A DNA stretch of 64,000 nt, from contig NZ_RJUK01000001.1 in the NCBI RefSeq assembly GCF_003762925.1, positions 1,302,001 to 1,366,000 on the forward strand. The letters are read 5' to 3'. The position numbers were made by a program, and so were the translations under genes. Shown piece after piece: positions 23,832 through 30,863 of this stretch. The stretch is from Marinimicrobium koreense (GTDB lineage: Bacteria; Pseudomonadota; Gammaproteobacteria; Pseudomonadales; Cellvibrionaceae). Below the pieces are notes generated by a model, which worked only from the letters and a program-made list of their open reading frames with translations, searched no databases and was not told the origin of the DNA. Numbering within the stretch: the first letter of the stretch is position 1; the number at the start of each line of letters is the position of its first letter.

Positions 23832-23966
23832 CTACTTCTTGGGCGTCGGCGGCACAAGCACCCGCCAGGGCTTGCCTTCACAGGATTCAAAGTTCTTGCA
23901 GGTCGGCAGGCAGCCGCGACAGGGAAGACGGTGCGGTGATTCCGGCTTGGATACAGGTTGGTTCAC
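23832..23966 (-). CDS. Cys-rich mini-protein (44 aa)
   Basis: A 44-codon frame from GTG with GGAG six bases upstream. The product has four Cys at residues 16, 19, 23 and 29 (PCRGCLPTCKNFESCEGKPW), a spacing able to bind zinc or an Fe-S cluster, and a tail ending VPPTPKK. There is no signal peptide. It is convergent with the siderophore receptor, 28 bases from its stop, with a CGCCGC/GCGGCG hairpin (23814-23831) between them. The family was not recognised. A metal-related role beside an iron receptor is attractive but unproven. Confidence 0.6.
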   Translation of the reverse strand: MNQPVSKPESPHRLPCRGCLPTCKNFESCEGKPWRVLVPPTPKK

Positions 23967-24249
23967 ATCAGACTCCGATTGGTTATTCGCTTGCGTTATT
24001 TACGTTCCGGAACCGCGTACAGATAACTGTCGCTCATACATCAGCCCGATTCTCAGGCCTGACGCCGATCCGGCACCCGCCCGACACGTCCCTGGGCCAC
24101 TTCCCCTCTGCAAGACACTCCCAACCGACGGCCCTACCCCGGTATACACTGAAAGCGGTAATAGCAGGTAATCTTTTCACAAAAATCTGACGTAAAGGTC
24201 GTGTCGTCTGAGCAATCATGCCATGCCATCACATAAGGGGGACACTTAT

Positions 24250-25077
24250 ATGAAAACGTCTACAGCGTTACTATCGGCCGCACTCCTGCAGGCCCTGTTA
24301 TTGCAACCCGCACTGGCGCAGGACGAAAAGACCGCCCTGGTGCCCTTACCCTCGATTGAAGACTTCACGAGAGGTGAAGACGGCTTCGCCTTTGGCCTTG
24401 GCCTGGGTATTGAGTATGAAGCGGCCTACGAGGGGTCCGATGAATTCGGTGTCGAGGTCGACCCGGCGGGAGCGGTCCAATGGCGCAACGACGACGATAT
24501 TTTCTTCTGGGCCGGTGAAGCGCTCGGATGGCGCGGCCTTCGTTCCGACACCTGGCTGTTCGAGGCCGTTGTGGGCTTCGAAGAAGGTCGAGAGGAAGGC
24601 GACTCCGATGACGGTCGACTGGATGGGCTCGGCGCTACCGACGAGGCGGTCGAGTTCGCCCTGCAAGCCCGCCGGGCGTTCGACGCCGACTGGCGTTACT
24701 GGCTGGATGGCCGCTTGGTGACCAGCGACAACGGCACCCTGGGTATCTTCGGCGTGGGCCGCCGCTTCGGCGACCAGATGGACGGTACCGGCTCCGAACT
24801 GGCGATTGTGGCGGTGTACCACGATAGCGATCTCGCCAACACCGAATTCGGCATAACCCCCGCCCAGTCCGCCGCCTCGGGACTGGCCGAAACCGAGATG
24901 AGTGGCGGGTTCCGCTCGATTGGACTGAATTACAGCTACCGCAACTACATCCGCGAGAACTGGCAGATTTTCGGTGAAGTGCTCTATGAGCATTTCAGTA
25001 GCGATATTCAGGATAGTCCGATTGCGCGTAGTGACTACGAGGCTGAAGTGGGGGTTGGGTTTATTTACATATTTTAG
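24250..25077 (+). CDS. MipA/OmpV family outer-membrane protein
   Basis: Outer-membrane beta-barrel protein of 275 residues; signal peptide cleaved near ALA at residue 23. The mature sequence (GLGLGIEYEAAYEGSDEFGVEVDPAGAV... ending VGVGFIYIF) fits MipA/OmpV, proteins implicated as murein-synthesis scaffold (MipA) or as osmotically regulated porin-like proteins. The ATG at 24250 has GGGGG about 9 bases upstream; an earlier in-frame ATG would add nine polar residues before the signal peptide. The gene ends at a strong terminator and marks the left border of the AT-rich island. Confidence 0.88.
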   Translation: MKTSTALLSAALLQALLLQPALAQDEKTALVPLPSIEDFTRGEDGFAFGLGLGIEYEAAYEGSDEFGVEVDPAGAVQWRNDDDIFFWAGEALGWRGLRSDTWLFEAVVGFEEGREEGDSDDGRLDGLGATDEAVEFALQARRAFDADWRYWLDGRLVTSDNGTLGIFGVGRRFGDQMDGTGSELAIVAVYHDSDLANTEFGITPAQSAASGLAETEMSGGFRSIGLNYSYRNYIRENWQIFGEVLYEHFSSDIQDSPIARSDYEAEVGVGFIYIF

Positions 25078-25092
25078 TGCACATCAAACCCC

Positions 25093-25134
25093 AAAGCCCG
25101 ATAGCGTAAGGAGGGAGCTAACGGGCTTTTCTTT
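25093..25134 (+). terminator. Intrinsic terminator of the MipA/OmpV gene
   Basis: AAAGCCCG (25093-25100) pairs with CGGGCTTT (25122-25129), extended inward by TAGC/GCTA, and is followed by TTTTCTTT. This is a canonical rho-independent terminator 16 bases after the stop. The opposing small gene ends inside it. Confidence 0.85.
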
Positions 25135-25414
25135 GCGCAATGTACTCCAACGCCTCCGGATCGGCGTTGATCTGGCGTTCCAGAATTTTTAACAGAGTCG
25201 CCCTTGAAACATAGCGGTAGGAGCCAGCGCCGTATGTGGATGTGCCCAAAATGAAAGCGGCCAACACCAAGTACTTCGTATAATCATGAAGGCTCGGAAA
25301 GAAGGTCGTTAAAGCCGCCATTGCCGCAATCAATACCGCCAGCGCGTAAACGACGTTTGCGTACGAAAACCTGTCTTTCGCTTTCAGGTACAGCTCTATA
25401 TCATCTCTTGTCAT
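25118..25414 (-). CDS. Small two-helix membrane protein (98 aa)
   Basis: The protein begins with a charged segment (MTRDDIELYLKAKDRF), has two hydrophobic helices (about 20-39 and 46-66), and a cytosolic tail containing LLKILERQINADPEALEYIAQRKAR. AAGGAA lies six bases before the ATG. It overlaps the terminator of the opposing gene. No family was recognised. It is the last gene of the AT-rich island in transcription direction. Confidence 0.7.
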   Translation of the reverse strand: MTRDDIELYLKAKDRFSYANVVYALAVLIAAMAALTTFFPSLHDYTKYLVLAAFILGTSTYGAGSYRYVSRATLLKILERQINADPEALEYIAQRKAR

Positions 25415-25473
25415 GACCAGTTCCTTGAGGAAAACCTATGGCTTGTTGAGCCAACTGCCAATTATCCGGCACC

Positions 25474-25671
25474 CTATTCTTTCGGGATATTCTTACATTT
25501 ACTTTTTCGAAGAGCTATACCAAAAACAACACCGCCAACGATTCCAAACCCCACACCAAGCGCCGGATTATCCATCGCTGCACCAAAACCCGCACCAACG
25601 CCGACTCCAATACAAAGACCAAACGCGAAAGGGTTGTCGACCTGACGAACCCGAGGCTTCTTGAATGTCAT
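25474..25671 (-). CDS. Gly-rich small membrane protein (64 aa)
   Basis: From the ATG at 25671 (GGGAGGG seven bases upstream) the frame gives MTFKKPRVRQVDNPFAFGL followed by one or two Gly-rich hydrophobic stretches with GxxxG spacing (GVGVGAGFGAAM, GVGFGIVGGVVFGIAL) and a basic tail with one Cys. This glycine-zipper-like pattern is seen in small oligomerising membrane proteins. An in-frame upstream ATG would overlap the previous gene and lacks a comparable ribosome site. Function unknown. Confidence 0.65.
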   Translation of the reverse strand: MTFKKPRVRQVDNPFAFGLCIGVGVGAGFGAAMDNPALGVGFGIVGGVVFGIALRKSKCKNIPKE

Positions 25672-25732
25672 TTCATTTCCCTCCCTAAAACCACTCTCAG
25701 AAACCCCAAGGAAAATTATTTCTGTACCTGCG

Positions 25733-26047
25733 TTACATTGCTTCAATGGACATTATTACCAACGGAACAGACAACACTGCAGTAAAATATATGAGTTCCG
25801 GCTGACGTGCTTTCGATGGTACTAAGTGGCCAACGGCCAACCCAACAAACAACGCCGCGAGCGGCACCCACCATTCAGAAAAAATAAAGCCTGCTATAAA
25901 AAAGGCACAAAATGCTAAAGTACAAACCACCCCAAGGATGTGAATACTTTTCCCTAAAAGCCGGCGGCCCTTACTGCTTACACAGCCAATGTACTGCATT
26001 GAGCCTAGCTGGAGAATAACTAAAGAGGATAGCAGGTAAAACGTCAT
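25733..26047 (-). CDS. Small three-helix membrane protein (104 aa)
   Basis: Starts MTFYLLSSLVILQLGSMQYIG, with hydrophobic helices near 3-18, 32-54 and 55-75 plus a further apolar end (LIYFTAVLSVPLVIMSIEAM). AAGGGA lies about 7 bases before the chosen ATG; an in-frame upstream ATG falls inside the attC-like palindrome and is less likely. No known family was recognised. It lies immediately downstream of a palindromic site, as the first gene of a possible cassette. Confidence 0.65.
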   Translation of the reverse strand: MTFYLLSSLVILQLGSMQYIGCVSSKGRRLLGKSIHILGVVCTLAFCAFFIAGFIFSEWWVPLAALFVGLAVGHLVPSKARQPELIYFTAVLSVPLVIMSIEAM

Positions 26048-26057
26048 ACAAAGTCCC

Positions 26058-26220
26058 TTATAACGAACGATACGAGCCTGCGAGCGTCCCACCGACGCTT
26101 GTCGTGGTGATTAGTGCGCCTTTACGCATCTCTGTCCAATGATAACGCGATGGCAAAGCGCATCGAGTTTACGAGAGTCCGGCGTCCGGCAGGGCGCAAA
26201 CTAATGCACATAGTTAGCAT
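26058..26220 (-). other. attC-like imperfect palindrome 1
   Basis: TATAAC (26059-26064) and GTTAGCA (26213-26219) bound a region with internal arms ATTAGTGCGCC (26110-26120) and GGCGCAAACTAAT (26193-26205) and a smaller hairpin at CACCGAC/GTCGTGGTG. In the gene direction it reads TGCTAAC ... GTTATAA, like the ends of integron attC sites. It is longer (about 163 bases) than typical and the core boxes are only approximate. Confidence 0.35.
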
Positions 26221-26230
26221 TTTTTAACTA

Positions 26231-26641
26231 TCACTGGAAGGGAATATCCGCATAGCCCCAAATCCCAGTTCCAGCAACAATCAGAACTATCGCTATAACT
26301 TGCTTCAGGCTCTTTGCTGTAATTATTTCATGGATCTCGATCGAGAAATTTCTTGTCTTAGCAAGATCTTCGTATAATTCTGTCACCGAAATACCCTTTC
26401 CCTCTGCAATCTTGTCGTCAAAGCTTGGCATTTCTCTTTCGCGGTTTTGGGCCCTCTGCCAGTTAGTACGTATAGAGGAGTATTGTAACTCTGCACCCGC
26501 CAGAACCAAAAGCGAACCACTTCGTTGAAACCAATTATTTCCGTCGTAGGTTAATACATCCGCAAGAAGGGAAACCACTGCAATAATCACCATTGTCAGC
26601 GTGAAAAGTATTGAAAACCTATTACTTATTAGAACGTTCAT
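26231..26641 (-). CDS. Two-helix membrane protein of the AT-rich island (136 aa)
   Basis: Begins MNVLISNRFSILFTLTMVIIAVVSLLADVLTY, giving one amino-terminal helix. A second apolar stretch lies near 38-52, a charged middle (NWQRAQNREREMPSFDDKIAEG) follows, and a carboxyl helix (VIAIVLIVAGTGIWGYADIPF) ends the protein. AGGGAG precedes the ATG by three bases. It sits alone between two attC-like palindromes, the arrangement expected of a gene cassette. No family was recognised. Confidence 0.65.
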   Translation of the reverse strand: MNVLISNRFSILFTLTMVIIAVVSLLADVLTYDGNNWFQRSGSLLVLAGAELQYSSIRTNWQRAQNREREMPSFDDKIAEGKGISVTELYEDLAKTRNFSIEIHEIITAKSLKQVIAIVLIVAGTGIWGYADIPFQ

Positions 26642-26664
26642 AAACTCCCTGCTGAACTATTTGA

Positions 26665-26742
26665 ATGCTAAGGCCAAGTACACCGGTGCGACCTCTCGAG
26701 AATCCGACAGATGAAGGCTGCGCACCACTGCGTTTGGTTATA
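26665..26742 (-). other. attC-like imperfect palindrome 2
   Basis: CCAAGTACACCGGTGCG (26674-26690) and CGCACCACTGCGTTTGG (26721-26737) pair at 12 of 17 positions as two helices separated by a bubble, with a 30-base centre. This is the layout of an attC hairpin. In gene direction the ends read TATAACCAAACG ... CTTAGCA, 78 bases, a typical attC size. The right core has C instead of the required G of GTT. Confidence 0.4.
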
Positions 26743-26765
26743 TTTTCTAGATCCAGGAGGCGACT

Positions 26766-27308
26766 TCATGGATTCCTCCTGGTAAGATTTTCATTCGCAT
26801 ATTTATGATCTGTCAAATATATAGCTAGCATGTAGTATTCATTTTCTAGGAGTGGGTAGCTACGCAGCTCGCAAGAAATAGAAATCAAAGTCCTGTCGCT
26901 ATCCTCATTTGACCACAAGAATGTGTAACCGTACGGATGTTCTGAGTCTGACCGTCTAAAAGATTCATCGTAATTACTGGTTAAAGACCTTACAACATTC
27001 TCAGCTCTTTCAATGCATCCAGCTTCGCTGTCACGCGACTCTATAGTCTCCGTTGCCACCAATCTAAAAACCTCTCTATTATCGTTTATATTAATTTGAA
27101 CATTGTACGCGGACGGAGATATATCTCTATTAGTTCCCCAGCACGTGGCATCGTTATCCGAACAACTTAGAATTCTATCTGATGTGGAAGAGATAATTTC
27201 TCCAAACTGATAGCCAAAAACTCCGCATATAGCTTTGTCACATTCACCTAAGGCGTGGAGCGGAAGAGCTAACACAGAAAGAGCAAAAGTTATTCTGCCG
27301 TAGTTCAT
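26766..27308 (-). CDS. Secreted Cys-containing hypothetical protein (180 aa)
   Basis: A signal peptide (MNYGRITFALSVLALPLHALG) is followed by a mature domain with Cys in ECDKAICGVF, SCSDNDATC, GCIERA and SCELRSY, suggesting disulfides in the periplasm. AGGCGG lies five bases before the ATG at 27308; a GTG two codons earlier is possible. It starts 27 bases after the 110-residue gene, so it may belong to the restriction-modification transcript. No homologous family was recognised. An export signal is unexpected in a defence operon, so it may be an unrelated passenger. Confidence 0.65.
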   Translation of the reverse strand: MNYGRITFALSVLALPLHALGECDKAICGVFGYQFGEIISSTSDRILSCSDNDATCWGTNRDISPSAYNVQININDNREVFRLVATETIESRDSEAGCIERAENVVRSLTSNYDESFRRSDSEHPYGYTFLWSNEDSDRTLISISCELRSYPLLENEYYMLAIYLTDHKYANENLTRRNP

Positions 27309-27334
27309 TAACACCGCCTAAAATATCGCCGCGC

Positions 27335-27667
27335 TCATCGGAAGTTTTGGAGCATAGCGGAAAAATTGTCCGCGTGCAGCGCATTGCAATACGATTCTTT
27401 GTCTCCCGATAACCAGAAGTACTCTGTCGCTTTTAAATTATCGAGAAATTCATCTTCTGAAAGTGAGCTATAGTTCTTCACGGATTGGAGGCACGAGTCA
27501 GCTTTAGAGCCTTCTTCTACATAAGCATACCCCACGTAGTACTTGAAGGTTTGTTTTGGCAAAGGACGAGGCGCGAAAAAAAATTCTTTCTCGATATGCA
27601 TTGATGAAAATTTATCGAGCATATTCTTTAGCTTTGCCCTATTGGTTTGAATCCTAATAAATATCAA
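27335..27667 (-). CDS. Unknown 110-residue protein coupled to the methyltransferase
   Basis: The gene starts at TTG, overlapping the methyltransferase stop (TTGA). A strong AAGGAG lies eight bases upstream inside the methyltransferase coding sequence, so coupling is well supported. The protein is soluble, with a basic amino end (MIFIRIQTNRAKLKNMLDKF), a middle segment KYYVGYAYVEEGSKADSCL and an acidic helix-rich end. No known motif or helix-turn-helix was recognised. It could be a modulator or accessory of the restriction system, but nothing in the sequence proves that. An internal ATG at codon 16 is an alternative start. Confidence 0.65.
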   Translation of the reverse strand: MIFIRIQTNRAKLKNMLDKFSSMHIEKEFFFAPRPLPKQTFKYYVGYAYVEEGSKADSCLQSVKNYSSLSEDEFLDNLKATEYFWLSGDKESYCNALHADNFSAMLQNFR

Positions 27668-28590
27668 AATAAAGACTCCTTAGGCTCAACGTTTCCCCTC
27701 TCGTCGATCTTTATCCCGTATTTCTCTTTTACAGCTTTTTGAAAGTCAGAGATCGCATTCTTGTGATTTCTTAGAAACCAATTGACATGATTCTTTAAAT
27801 ACTCAGCTCTAATTATGGGATCTCTTAAATCATTAGGGACACGCTCCATACGAGGATCAACACTATCAAACCCACAGAATGGCTCACTTAACCTTCTTTT
27901 TGTCATTTCAATATATTCGGGATTAACCTCAATCCCAATAGCATTTCTATTGGTCTGCTGGCAAACGCGGACCGTCGTTCCACTTCCAGAAAATGGATCT
28001 AATACAAGATTTCCCTCGTCCGATGAAGCCAAAACCATACGTTCAACAAGCCCTTCTGGTTTCTGCGTAGGGTGGTCTTGGCGATTCGGATTGGAATAGT
28101 GAACGTGAGAAAACTCCCAAACGTCACCCGGATTTGCTCCCCGCATATTATTTCTCTGGCGATAGTACTTTTGTGGGACACGAATATCATCGAGGTTAAA
28201 CGTAAACGATGATGATTTCGTAAACATCAGTATGTCATCATGACGTGGAGAAAACCCTTTTGTTTTTCCCATTCCTTGCGTGTAGTGCCACACTATCCAT
28301 GCGTGGAAATGCAACTTCAAATCACGTTCTAAGATATCGTATAGGTACGATATAAAGCGGAATCCCATAAAAACGTAAATAGTTCCATGCGGCTTTAAAA
28401 CGCGAGAAGCCTCCGTAAGCCACTCTTTTGAGAAAACTAGATATTCATCAAATGTCTTCTTATCAATATTGTTTTGATAATTTTTACCAAGATTGTAAGG
28501 CGGATCTGCAACAATTAAGTCGATAGACCCCGATCTAATATCTTGCATTTGCTGAACCGCATCGCCAGCAATAAGCTTTAAATCAGTCAT
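27664..28590 (-). CDS. Type II DNA adenine methyltransferase (beta class)
   Basis: Transfers methyl from AdoMet to DNA, protecting host sites. The 308 residues show catalytic motif IV DPPYNLGKNY at 29-38, HPTQKP (motif X) at 173-178, and the AdoMet motif I LDPFSGSGTT at 197-206. Order IV-X-I marks the beta class; DPPY favours N6-adenine, though N4-cytosine is possible. About 80 residues follow the catalytic core (from about 230), longer than minimal enzymes, and may read DNA. The ATG at 28590 overlaps the endonuclease stop by eight bases. Codon use is AT-rich compared with flanking genes, indicating transfer. Confidence 0.92.
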   Translation of the reverse strand: MTDLKLIAGDAVQQMQDIRSGSIDLIVADPPYNLGKNYQNNIDKKTFDEYLVFSKEWLTEASRVLKPHGTIYVFMGFRFISYLYDILERDLKLHFHAWIVWHYTQGMGKTKGFSPRHDDILMFTKSSSFTFNLDDIRVPQKYYRQRNNMRGANPGDVWEFSHVHYSNPNRQDHPTQKPEGLVERMVLASSDEGNLVLDPFSGSGTTVRVCQQTNRNAIGIEVNPEYIEMTKRRLSEPFCGFDSVDPRMERVPNDLRDPIIRAEYLKNHVNWFLRNHKNAISDFQKAVKEKYGIKIDERGNVEPKESLF

Positions 28591-29362
28591 CTTTCTTAAT
28601 CCAGCCCTTAGTTTCCGCAAGACTCAGCCATTGTTCAAAAGTACGTCTACTTGACTGTAAGTATTTCTTGTCCAGAAGCTGGCAGAACTCCCATGTATTC
28701 CGCTTTTCTATATCCACATAGTGAATGTCTCGCACTTGTATCTGCCCCGTACCTAATGCAGGATTGTAATTTAAATCCCTTGAAGATATGTACTTCAAAT
28801 CATAGGCGTTGTATTTGACAACCTCCATTATTCCATCCATAAGCCCGGATTCTTGGTTTCGAGTGGAGTAAACCCTATGCTTCAAAGACAAAATGATAAA
28901 AATGTAGTCTGGATCTTCTACATATGCTGTTCTAATTCGTGCAAACGAAGTGATGTTTGGAGACTTTCCGCTGTTGTCAATGTCTTCCGCAGTCGCCTTA
29001 ACATCCACCTCTGCAGTTACTCCACTCTCGACTTTACGTTGTCGTTTAAATTGAAGAATAACATCGGCCATATGAAGCCTTTCAACGGCCTCTACATTCA
29101 TCAATGAATATTTGTTGGACTTGTCATCCGCAATTAACTGAAACGTTTCTGATGCCCATGCCTCAACAAATGGCCCAGCAATTTTGTTGATATTCTCCAT
29201 TGGCAACCCGAGCTTCAGGTTTGTATTGATGAATATTTTATTCTGCCCACTCTCAATAGCATTCTTAATAATCTCCTCTACGGTATTCGTGACGAAGGTT
29301 GAACATTCCTCATAGTCTTCTGATTCTCGAGGAATTTTGAATACTTGACTTTCGTAGCTCAT
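28583..29362 (-). CDS. Type II restriction endonuclease (PD-(D/E)XK type)
   Basis: Protein of 259 residues encoded directly before and overlapping the methyltransferase. A PD-(D/E)XK-like site is visible: Asp100 (HMADVILQF) and Asp120-x-Lys122 (AEVDVKATAED). Later conserved-looking blocks are NITSFARIRTAY, LMDGIMEVVKYNAYD and NPALGTGQIQVRDIHYVD. From memory these resemble ApaLI-like enzymes (GTGCAC), but this cannot be checked here and the recognition site is unassigned. No transmembrane segment is present. The ATG has only a weak AGAG ribosome site, which may keep expression low relative to the coupled methyltransferase. Confidence 0.8.
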   Translation of the reverse strand: MSYESQVFKIPRESEDYEECSTFVTNTVEEIIKNAIESGQNKIFINTNLKLGLPMENINKIAGPFVEAWASETFQLIADDKSNKYSLMNVEAVERLHMADVILQFKRQRKVESGVTAEVDVKATAEDIDNSGKSPNITSFARIRTAYVEDPDYIFIILSLKHRVYSTRNQESGLMDGIMEVVKYNAYDLKYISSRDLNYNPALGTGQIQVRDIHYVDIEKRNTWEFCQLLDKKYLQSSRRTFEQWLSLAETKGWIKKDD

Positions 29363-29399
29363 AAATTATCTCTAATGTCAACTTGTCCATGGTTTTTCG

Positions 29400-29583
29400 T
29401 ATAACAGCTGTATATCGAGCCGGCACGATTTTGCACGCAGGGGGAAAGACGGAGTAACGACACTTAGGCTCTAAAGCATAAAGAATTTTTCGACAATCAT
29501 CCGTTTAGCTCTGGGTGTAAAAGTGTGCTGGCACGCTTATTACTGCCCGGCTCCCGTAAGTCTTTGATTTAACCGCTAGCATT
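29400..29583 (-). other. attC-like imperfect palindrome 3 upstream of the restriction operon
   Basis: TATAAC (29400-29405) and TAGCATT (29577-29583) enclose complementary arms GAGCCGGCA (29417-29425) and TGCCCGGCTC (29544-29553). In gene direction the right end reads GTTATACG just before the endonuclease gene. It is about 184 bases, long for attC, and its pairing is patchy. It fills most of the 307-base gap before the endonuclease, which holds no credible reading frame. Confidence 0.25.
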
Positions 29584-29630
29584 ACTCTCGTAGGGGCAGA
29601 AAGCGTGCGCCACCTTGAGCTAAAGTGTGC
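29521..29630. repeat. AAGYGTGC repeat cluster
   Basis: AAGTGTGC occurs at 29521-29528 and 29623-29630, AAGCGTGC at 29601-29608, and the inverted copy GCACGCTT at 29531-29538, giving a near-palindrome AAGTGTGC-TG-GCACGCTT. These lie at the right border of the AT-rich island beside the flavoprotein gene and could be remnants of a mobile-element end or a regulator site. Confidence 0.4.
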
Positions 29631-29669
29631 ACTATTTTCCTTAGAATTCAAATATCGCATACAGACCCA

Positions 29670-30863
29670 TCAAATCACCTGTCCGGCACAGTGCCCACTA
29701 GCCCAGGCCCATTGGAAGTTATAGCCCCCCAACCATCCGGTCACGTCGAGCACTTCACCGATAAAGTACAGCCCCGGTACCGCTCTTGCCTCAAAGGTCT
29801 TGGAGGATACCGCCTGGGTGTCCACCCCGCCGCGGGTGACTTCGGCGGTACGGTAGCCTTCGGTGCCCGGGGGGACGATCTGCCAGCGGTGGAAGCCTTC
29901 GCACAGGGCGTCCATGTCGGCGCGGCTCCATTCGGCCAGGGGTTTGTCCTGTAGGCCGCTCGGAAAACTCGGCAGTTCCAGCCAGGTTTCCACAAAGCGC
30001 TTGGGTAGATGGCGGGACAGGCGATTTTTCAGGGTGGTTTTCTGGCCGTCGGAGCGCCATTGGTTCAGTAAATCCGCGAGGGATTCGCCGGGCAGAAAGT
30101 CGATGGTGATGGCTTCCTGACGATGCCAGTAGTTGGAAATTTGCAAGATGGCCGGGCCACTCAGGCCCCGGTGGGTGAACAGCAGCGCTTCGGCAAAGCG
30201 CTGCTCACCGCACTCGACCGTCACTGGCAGTGACACGCCTGAGAGCGAGCGGGCAATCTCCAGCCACTGGCCGCTCAAGGTGAAGGGCACCAGTGCGGCT
30301 TCGCGTTCGGTGACCGGCAGGCCGAACTGTTTGGCGATCTGGTAGCCGAAGCCGGTGGCGCCCATGGTGGGAATGGACAGTCCACCGGTCGCCACCACCA
30401 GGGATTCGCACTGCACACCGCCGTTGGTGGTGGCCAAAGTGAAACCCTTGTCGGTTTGTTCGATGGACTCAATGGTGCAGCGGGTCTGGATGCTCACGCC
30501 GGCTTGGTCGCACTCGGCCAACAGGATGTCGAGAATATCTTTGGATTTGTGATCGCAAAACAACTGGCCCAGGGCTTTCTCGTGGTACTGGAGATCGTAC
30601 CGCTGCACCAGCGCCAGAAAGTCATAGGGGGTGTACCGGCGCAGGGCGGAGATACAGAAGTGGGGGTTGTCGGAAATAAAGTTTTCGGGCGAGACGTCGT
30701 AGTTGGTGAAATTACAGCGGCCACCACCGGACATCAGAATTTTTTTGCCCACTTTGTTAGCGTGGTCCAGCACCGCCACGCTTCGCCCACGAAAACCGGC
30801 GGTGGCGGCGCACATCAGCCCGGCGGCGCCTCCGCCGATAATCACGCAGTCGTAGTATTTCAT
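29670..30863 (-). CDS. HI0933/BaiN-type FAD-dependent oxidoreductase
   Basis: Cytoplasmic flavoprotein of 397 residues. The FAD dinucleotide-binding motif VIIGGGAAGLMCA lies near residues 8-20, followed by the family marker MSGGGRCNFTN, ATGGLSIPTMGATGFGY and a carboxyl GEVLDVTGWLGGYNFQWAWASG. The family (YhiN/HI0933) includes BaiN-like reductases, but its usual substrate in bacteria is unknown. The ATG at 30863 overlaps the tadA stop (ATGA), so the two are co-translated; a much longer upstream frame is a shadow of tadA. It is the last gene of the pdxH operon and borders the island. Confidence 0.92.
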   Translation of the reverse strand: MKYYDCVIIGGGAAGLMCAATAGFRGRSVAVLDHANKVGKKILMSGGGRCNFTNYDVSPENFISDNPHFCISALRRYTPYDFLALVQRYDLQYHEKALGQLFCDHKSKDILDILLAECDQAGVSIQTRCTIESIEQTDKGFTLATTNGGVQCESLVVATGGLSIPTMGATGFGYQIAKQFGLPVTEREAALVPFTLSGQWLEIARSLSGVSLPVTVECGEQRFAEALLFTHRGLSGPAILQISNYWHRQEAITIDFLPGESLADLLNQWRSDGQKTTLKNRLSRHLPKRFVETWLELPSFPSGLQDKPLAEWSRADMDALCEGFHRWQIVPPGTEGYRTAEVTRGGVDTQAVSSKTFEARAVPGLYFIGEVLDVTGWLGGYNFQWAWASGHCAGQVI

